From Multifurca ochricompacta (taxonomy: Eukaryota > Basidiomycota > Agaricomycetes > Russulales > Russulaceae): a stretch of 64,000 bases of DNA. The stretch covers positions 124,001-188,000 of the forward strand of contig WTXG01000021.1 of the NCBI GenBank assembly GCA_022496185.1. The letters are read 5' to 3'. Position 1 is the first letter of the stretch; every line of letters begins with the position of its first letter. Shown piece by piece: positions 58,117 through 64,000 of this stretch. Under the pieces are notes generated by a model. That model was not told the origin of the DNA, ran no database searches, and was given only the letters and a program-made list of their open reading frames with translations. A program made the position numbers and the translations under genes.

Positions 58117-58759
58117 TGATGGGAGGATGGACAGGCATTGTATGTTGATAGAGGAACCCATTAACAACTTCTGAAGTGCTCTAGTCACTTCCACATCTGT
58201 GTCTGCCCTGCCAGAGGAGATAAGGCAAACAGCATGCTGACCATTTCTCTCTGTCAGCCTCCTTGGTCTCCCTCCATTTGAATTGGGATGGTAAGGGCAG
58301 TATTTATGACACATCTGGAGATGATAACAGTGCCATGGCCAGTCATAGTTGACACTTCATGGGCAGATTTGCCTGAAGTGGGGAGGGAGATGATGTGAGT
58401 CCTTTTGGCAGCAGAGAGGGCATGCATGGTAAGAAGCAAGTGTTGTTGATGATTATTTGGTGTATGTCTAACTTATTTAACATTGTCACATGACTGTCAA
58501 TGCATTTGCATGACCACCAGATACCAGTTTTGTCATCTCACATGTTGGCCACAAAACAGTTCCAATGATAATGCCTCACAAAACATTTTATATATCATGA
58601 ACCACTGATCCAATTGACATTATTATGGGCTCTAATTGAAGCTTAGATGCTACACTATCCTCTACCAATTTCTACTAATTTTGGAAAGTATTCTCATTGT
58701 GTGGTAGGTCAATCTCTTCAGGATGGCCAAACATTGGAACAGTTTTGTGGGTTACTGTA
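58117..58759 (-). mobile_element. Tc1/mariner-like fragment (copy 1)
   Basis: Right end TTACTG-TA at 58752-58759, the same inverted-repeat end as 38278. The minus-strand transposase begins near 58439 (MHALSAAKRTHIISLPTSG). After one frame change it gives the second helix-turn-helix with GGRPRRLTERNGQHAVCLIS (58290-58230) and VEVTRALQ. The catalytic DDE/D domain is missing; the sequence runs into the palindrome instead. Confidence 0.8.
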
Positions 58760-58835
58760 TCTAATATGTTGGCTAAACACACACCCTGATCAAGGGACCT
58801 TATGCAGGACCCTGACCCACACACTAGAAAAGAAA

Positions 58836-59420
58836 TGGCCATGTTGGGGATGTGAAACAGGCATGTGCGCAGCATACTGACTGTGGTTAGTTTTAGCGGG
58901 TAAAGCTAAAGGACAAGTTAGACTTCAGAGATGAAGAAAACTCTATTACTATACTACTGACCTAAAGGACAAGTTAGCTACAGAGAGCGGTTAGTCAAAG
59001 GTATAAGTAGGAAGTAATGTAGGAAGGACTTACACTTCAGAGACGAAGAAAACTCTGAAGTGTAGAGGACTAAACAGACACCCTTATATACTCCAAGGGA
59101 TGGTCTGTGCACACTGGGAATAAGTCCACAAGTGCCGGACAAAGTCCAAACAATAAACAGAGGGAGAAAGGCCATTGGCCACTACAGGAATCACATGTTA
59201 CATGGTGTATCAGTCAGCTACTGCAGAATGTGAGAAAGAAAGTAATAATGATAATGTAAATAGTCCGAAACTTCGGTATCTAATCTAATCTACAAAGTAG
59301 CTAATCTAATCACCTGATGCCTGAAGCATCACCGAACATCTCCTATGTTCAACAGGGGATTGAACCCAAGACCTCTGGACAAGCTGGGTCCAGTGCTCTA
59401 AACCACTGAGCTACATGGCC
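58836..59420 (-). repeat. tRNA-Ala-like SINE head, split by a solo LTR
   Basis: The two halves (59420-59355 and 58850-58836, with the duplicated TCCCC counted once) give a cloverleaf: acceptor GGCCATG/CATGGCC perfect 7 bp, D stem GCTC/GAGC, T arm TTGGG-TTCAATC-CCCAA perfect, A box TAGCTCAGTGG, B box GGTTCAATCC. The anticodon arm has 6 bp and loop CCAGCTT (AGC, with C for the universal U33), so it is probably not a working tRNA. Tail GCCATTTCTTTTCTAG is shared with the copy at 44345. Confidence 0.6.
58851..59354 (-). repeat. Solo LTR of a copia-related family
   Basis: 504 bp, ends TGTGAAACA ... TTCAACA, diverged from but alignable with the copia A/B LTRs (CCCTTATATA, TAAGTCCACAAGTGCCGGAC). 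Flanked by the 5-bp duplication GGGGA (58846-58850, 59355-59359). No internal retroelement sequence, so a product of LTR-LTR recombination. Carries the same 10-bp hairpin stem as copia B with a different loop. Confidence 0.9.
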
Positions 59421-59959
59421 TCAAGTTCATAGTGGTACATGACCTCCTATATGAGGTCATGCAGAGTTGCATCATGTGACACCTGACTGTGTCAACATAA
59501 TACAGGTGTATTTGACTTCACAAAGATCTACTTGAACTCCCTAAGTGGCAGCTTAAGGAGCCTTCCTCCTCAGAAACTCTGCAGGGCTGATTGCCACTGC
59601 TCTTGACTTTGTTCCCTGCACATGCCCCCTCCTTAACATTGTGGGCACTTGAAATCTTGAACTAGACTAGGTCTTAGGGATCTGCACAGGTAACCCGCAG
59701 GTACATGGGACACAACCCGTACCCATACCCACAGATACCTGTACCCATGGGTATTCTTACCCACAGACCCGTGGGTTGATGGTCACCTGTGCCACTTACT
59801 ATCTCATTTTCTTTGCTTTGCATTCCACAATTATTATATTACTTTTATTATTGTGTTCTTAGTCCTTTCATCCAATCAAAGGATGTCCTGTCTCAATACA
59901 ATCTCTTTCACACTGAGCACTGGAGTGGGGGATACATTCATTTTTATTCTGCGCACACT

Positions 59960-62318
59960 CTACAAGTCAATACAGTCCCACCCCTCCTCAAGCTCAAGCT
60001 CGTCATCTCCATCTACATCTGCCAATCTACCTACTGCCAAAACATCTGAGTCCATCACCAAACCCTTCAAACTCCAAGATCCCAAGCATATCAATGCCTG
60101 TGTGGACTGTGCAGAGAGCTGGCTTCAAACATGAGACAAAAGGAGGTGTCCACAGCTAAATACATGTTCAACATCAACAGATGTAGCTTCAAGAAGATAA
60201 GTAGACATTATTGAAAGCTTGAAAAGATTGGACTCACCAGGAATTGTAAGATAGTCAAGTGCCATTCTTGAGAGTCGAGGGTACATCACAGCATGCTTGT
60301 GCCACCACATCAGTACATCATCCACGGCCTCCAGGTCTGTGCTGAGGTAATGGGCCAGTTCATCATGATGTTCTTTTTGCAGGGGGGCTCTGAGTGATGG
60401 AAGGTCATCAAAGATATTCCGCAGCTTTGACAATGATAATCTTGTAGTTTTGGTAGCATTGATGTTGTCACAAGGGTCCTCCTGTTTGTAAGATCATTCA
60501 AATTCATCACGCACCAGTTCCTCTGCAGTGTCAATCCACTCCTGCTCCCATTTGGCAGACCTGAAGTACAATAGCTTGTGGTGAGGGTGAAGAACTATCC
60601 AGGGAAAGTATTAGAATCCATGTAGGAGAAATGAAGGCCCAAAATACACACCCATTGCAATGCGGTAAACCTCAGATGAGTCAGTGAGGGAGTAATACTG
60701 GTTCAAAGTCTTTTTCCCAAGGCCCAGAGATGCTTTGATAGCAGGAGAGTGTGTGTGGTCATTAGCCTGAGCTGAAAGGCAGTCATTGATATAGTCCATA
60801 GCAGGGATTACTGTGGCAAGATTGGGTGTTGAACAAGAGAAAAATTGAGTCGCATCCTTCAGAACCTGAACACAAGGTGATGACAAAGCAATCCACGGAA
60901 TTGTGACTCACGCACCTTGAGGACATCACACAACTGGCTTACAATAACCCACTCCCTCTCACATAACTCATAGGCTCGAAGCTCATGGCACCGGTCACCT
61001 GTCAAAGTATCAATTGCTCTCTGGTACTCAAGTGCAAAACTTAGCATGTCATAGGTTGAATTCCAACACGTTGCCACATCTCTGGGCATTATTCAGTCTG
61101 GCTGCTTGAGTTCCTTAAGCCTCTGTCGCCATGCTGGAAGGAGGTTTGTTGATGAGTTGATAACCTTGAATGCAACCTTTCGAAGCTACCCAATATTGTA
61201 AGTCTATGGTTATTGATCTCCTTGTGGCTCACCTTGACAAGAACTAGCTTCACAGGTTGAATTTCTTCATGCAATTCTGTGCGCTTGGAAAGTGACAACA
61301 TGGCCATTTCGTCAACCCACCCATTGGTATCATTAGTGATGTGCCTGGCCTGGCTCAGAGAAGCTAAAAGCCAAAGCCGCTGGCTCAGGCTGTGGCTTTC
61401 AACAGCACATACAAGTGCAATAGCAATCATCAAAATCAGTAGAAATCTGATCACAAAGTGGTTGATTTGGGTCATGTGATCATGTTTATTGCGGCATTTC
61501 AAACTTTTTCTTCGATATAGCTTTGCAATATGTAACACACTAAGTCATATTTGGATTAGCTGAACTATCACTACTAGTTATATGTCATAAAATTTTCTCT
61601 GCCAAAAGCCGCAGCTTGGGCCAAGCCGGGCCAGGGCCAAGCTGTCTGTGGCAGCTTTGGCTTGGCCCAGACTTTAGGAAAGCTGGAGCTGCCTCAGGCC
61701 AAGCCAAAGCCACGGCTTTTGGGCCAAGCCAGGCCAGAACATCACTAGGTATCATCATCATTGTCACCAGCTTCATCTACCTCTCCATTGATTGCATGCT
61801 GCTTTAGCAGCCTGGCAGCTTGGTGTTCTTCAAGATCAATTCCCTCTGCAAGGTCTTGGAGTTTGTGTTCAGTGGTGTCCACAGGTTCGTCAATATCCTT
61901 CTTCTGTACATCAAATTGCCTGATGATTGATTTTGCACAGAGGTTCACAACATGCAGGAAGCACCGAGTGTGATTCACTTCTGAGAAGTTGGGAAGGATC
62001 TTCACAAGTTGTTTGACCATAACATTATTGCATGACGCATTGTCACAGGAGATACTGAGGATCTGCAATTCAACTGTGAGTTATTCTTTATTCAACAATG
62101 TTTCCTCCAACCTTATCTGCTATTTCATATTCTTGTAGGATCTTTGCAAAGCTTGTTGCCAAATTGAGTCCAGAGTGAGACTATTGGTGTCATGTTGAGA
62201 ATATGACTGTCTGCTGGTATGTGTTATCATACCTCTGCAACCTCAACAATGTCTAATACTAGACACAGTGGTACACCCTTCTGCTCAAGGTGAACAGTGA
62301 CTGCAACAAAGGCTCTAT
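59960..62318 (-). pseudogene. hAT transposase (partial, interrupted)
   Basis: Segments read right to left: RAFVAVTVHLEQKGVPLCLV (62318-62230), SHSGLNLATSFAKILQEYE (62196-62110), ILSISCDNASCNNVMVKQL and IIRQFDVQK (62068-61748). Then comes a break by the MITE at 61334-61747, then KRTELHEEIQPVKLVLVK, PRDVATCWNSTYDML (61085-61040) and YYSLTDSSEVYRIAM. The C-terminal dimerisation domain LMWWHKHAVMYPRLSRMALD and TSVDVEHVFSCGHLLLSHV ends in a TGA at 60125-60127 where relatives have Arg (CGA). Homologous sequence continues in frame to the natural stop near 59960 (GWDCIDL). Split RNase H-like hAT fold; inactive. Confidence 0.85.
61334..61747. mobile_element. hAT MITE (414 bp) inside the hAT transposase gene
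   Basis: Ends TAGTGATGTGCCTGGCCTGG and, inverted, TAGTGATGTTCTGGCCTGG; 8-bp target duplication GGTATCAT at 61326-61333 and 61748-61755. Subterminal regions are packed with GGCTTGGCC/AAGCCAAAGCC motifs. No coding capacity. Its removal restores the transposase sequence. Confidence 0.9.
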
Positions 62319-62908
62319 TGTTACGTCCGGTGTGGGACGTTCCACACGACTTGTGTGACAGCGTTCATTCATTATCAGATAAGAGACCAATAGGGCCCCT
62401 TGGAGTTATACGGGAAGAGTCAAAGTCAAAGAGGCTGTACTCTAAGACGATGTTGAACGGGAAGTACCAGAAGTACTTAAGATGGTTGAGTCAAAGTGTC
62501 CAAAGGGAAGTCCAGAAGACAAGCACCAATGTATTCAATAAGTCGAGTCTGAGGTCTACAAGGTAGCTACAGTGGACTTATATACGTAATTGAATGAGCA
62601 TCTAAAGATAAGATAAGGCAGAATCATGTGGGCCCAAATATACGAAAGCAGAGGGCATAAAGCCGCACTTCTGATAGGGAATTAAGTAAGTGTCCGGTCA
62701 TAGAGATAAGAGATAAGAGATAAGCAGTGACGGGCCAAACATAAGTACAGTAACATAAACAAGGACAAAGGCAGTCACGGGGAAGGGAGCAGGGCATGTG
62801 ATGGGTCCCAGGAAGGGGACGTGATCAAGAAATGGAGAGTTGGTGGAAGGGAAGGGTCGTCATTGGGGAGAGTGAAGAAAATTGGGTTGCTGGGCAAGGG
62901 TCGTAACA
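62319..62908 (-). repeat. 3' LTR of second gypsy element
   Basis: 590 bp, TGTTACG ... GTAACA, homologous to but clearly diverged from the 588-bp LTRs. It retains the TATATAAG promoter and the AGACTCGACTT transcript-start motif (complement at about 62540-62550). Left flank TCTAT (62314-62318); the partner flank lies outside the window. Confidence 0.88.
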
Positions 62909-62939
62909 TCACCCCCCCTTCTGGTTCTAGCAGACCCGG

Positions 62940-64000
62940 CTAGAAACGACTCGTACTGTCATCATCCTGCACCAGGTCTAGATAGTCGTCAGCTACATTA
63001 CGATCATCCAGGGAGTAATTTTCTTTGTCCGAATCCTGGGGACACCGATGAGCGCGGAGAAACCTGTAAGGGCCGCGCTGCCCACACAAGTAGCAGAGGT
63101 CATGAACAGGGCAGTCCAGCTCGCAGTGTCCCAAGTTGTGGCGAAGACACTTGCCACACCATCCAGAGGGGTTGATGATGGTCAGAGCGACGCCAACGCG
63201 ATGGAAAATGCAGAACCGGCTCCAATGCAGATTGCTGCGGCAATGATGGCACCATTTGCAGTTGAGGGGACAGTTCCAACTAATGTGGTACTTGCTGTCG
63301 CACCGCCAACATGTCTCTCTGCAGGGGTTCTCATGCATTCGCGGCATCTCAAACCGGTTCGGCAGCAGTGTTGGAGAGGCTCCCAATGATTGTGGAGGGA
63401 GGGGTTGTGCATATGTGTCAGCATACCTTTCGGCGATAGTCTGGTACACATCTCCCTTTTCCAACCTCTTCCTGATCTCCACCAACTCCTGTTCCACCTG
63501 GAACATCCCACTCATCAGCCGTGTCATCATCTTTGCATGTTCTTTATATTGTCTATTGAGTGTCGTGCGCAGTGTCAGGTTCTTCCGCAGTCTCATCACC
63601 TCGGCTTTGAGACACAGAAGGTGCATGTCGTTCAGCACTTCGTCAATGGCGAAGGCCTGGGAGTCTTCAGCAGCTAGGTGTCCGAGCTGCTCGTTGCTCA
63701 TTGTGTGGTGGAGACGCCCCGTGTATCTCTCTTCCAAATAGACCGGGGCCCCATAAACTGGACCGTTCTTCTTCATGCATCCGGCCATGTCCATCCCTCC
63801 ATTGGTATAAAAGATGTACTTAGCTATAGCGACCTCTCCATCGGCCATGGTGATTTCAAGAGGGTAGTACATGGACGAGTTTGGGTTATTGGCAAAGAAC
63901 GGGAATTCTGGGACTTCGTCATCCAACTCCATCCCCAAAAGGTCGTTCGGGTGAGGCTCCTCGCAGTGGTCAAAGTCATCATTGGGGTTGGGGGATTGGT
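62940..64000 (-). CDS. ORF3 of second gypsy element (intact, runs off window)
   Basis: Uninterrupted minus-strand frame from the window edge to a stop at 62940-62942; the first in-frame ATG in the window is at 63938, giving 332 codons (MGMELDDEVPEFPFF). Residues about 105-165 are a charged helical/coiled-coil region. Exact CCHC knuckles at 210-223 and 230-243 are followed by C261-x2-C264...H271-x4-C276 and C282-x2-C285...H297-C299. The acidic C-terminus contains KENYSLDD. This copy has a sense codon where the first copy has a TGA. Upstream, the frame stays open to the window edge, consistent with a longer ORF starting further 5'. Confidence 0.8.
   Translation of the reverse strand, partial: QSPNPNDDFDHCEEPHPNDLLGMELDDEVPEFPFFANNPNSSMYYPLEITMADGEVAIAKYIFYTNGGMDMAGCMKKNGPVYGAPVYLEERYTGRLHHTMSNEQLGHLAAEDSQAFAIDEVLNDMHLLCLKAEVMRLRKNLTLRTTLNRQYKEHAKMMTRLMSGMFQVEQELVEIRKRLEKGDVYQTIAERYADTYAQPLPPQSLGASPTLLPNRFEMPRMHENPCRETCWRCDSKYHISWNCPLNCKWCHHCRSNLHWSRFCIFHRVGVALTIINPSGWCGKCLRHNLGHCELDCPVHDLCYLCGQRGPYRFLRAHRCPQDSDKENYSLDDRNVADDYLDLVQDDDSTSRF

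Larger units (their letters stand above)
59675..62318 (-). mobile_element. hAT element, left end and body (right end outside window)
   Basis: The left terminus is probably TAGGGATCTGCACAGG at 59675, followed by a subterminal region full of GGTACCCGTA/ATGGGTA motifs (59690-59780). The body is the transposase gene below. The right part is cut by the gypsy LTR at 62319 and the rest is beyond the window. Confidence 0.7.

Noticed and set aside
38278..58759. Large inverted repeat (38.3 kb and 58.7 kb) as evidence of a 20-kb inversion or giant composite element
   Set aside because: The two arms are ordinary opposed copies of a Tc1-like element; the nested LTR elements account for the intervening DNA.
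59360..59420. Functional tRNA-Ala gene
   Set aside because: Anticodon arm is non-standard (6 bp, C at position 33), the T arm is split by a solo LTR, and a homologous copy has a shared non-tRNA tail.

Overview
The window is fungal nuclear DNA, most likely from a basidiomycete (Agaricomycetes-like). It has dense genes with many short GT-AG introns, a multi-exon P450, fungal-type MRC1, UXS1 and CNS1 homologues, and large blocks of LTR retrotransposons and DNA transposons. The species cannot be named from the sequence alone.

Positions 1-35.2 kb are a gene-rich euchromatic segment. In order they hold: a 5'-truncated BEM46-type alpha/beta hydrolase (+), UDP-glucuronate decarboxylase UXS1 (-), the 40S assembly factor ENP1/bystin (+), a small secreted-type protein of unknown function (+), the Hsp90 co-chaperone CNS1/TTC4 (+), ribosomal protein eS7 (+), a Rab GTPase with a large insertion (+), an AMMECR1-domain protein (+), a PPR-like low-complexity protein (-), ribosomal protein uL3 (-), a cytochrome P450 (-), the replication-checkpoint mediator MRC1 (+) with three MluI cell-cycle boxes upstream, and a GH105/GH88-like six-hairpin glycosidase (-). 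Several of these genes belong to translation or ribosome assembly (ENP1, eS7, uL3), but they do not form an operon-like unit. Intergenic DNA is pyrimidine-rich and full of microsatellites.

Positions 35.2-64 kb are a transposon graveyard and nest. A Tc1/mariner fragment was hit by copia element A. Copia A was hit by copia element B (identical 518-bp LTRs, target duplication GCAGA). Copia B was hit by a complete Ty3/gypsy chromovirus (588-bp LTRs, target duplication CCATG) in its gag and by a 1.17-kb hAT-type non-autonomous element (target duplication ATACTGGG) in its pol. To the right lie a palindrome carrying a Tc1-type MITE at its centre, a second Tc1 fragment, a solo copia-like LTR splitting a tRNA-derived SINE-like sequence, an autonomous-type hAT transposase gene itself interrupted by a 414-bp hAT MITE, and the 3' end of a second gypsy element.

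Two mechanistic points stand out in the retroelements. The gypsy element has the signature of Tf1-like self-priming: the 11 nt at the predicted transcript start are complementary to the primer site. The copia element has a primer site matching the anticodon stem-loop of initiator tRNA-Met. Both gypsy copies carry an extra ORF after pol encoding a coiled-coil protein with tandem CCHC knuckles.

A quality caveat applies throughout. Many conserved genes, including essential single-copy ones, need exactly one added base at one or more places to stay in frame. This looks like residual one-base deletion errors in the assembly and should be borne in mind before calling pseudogenes.
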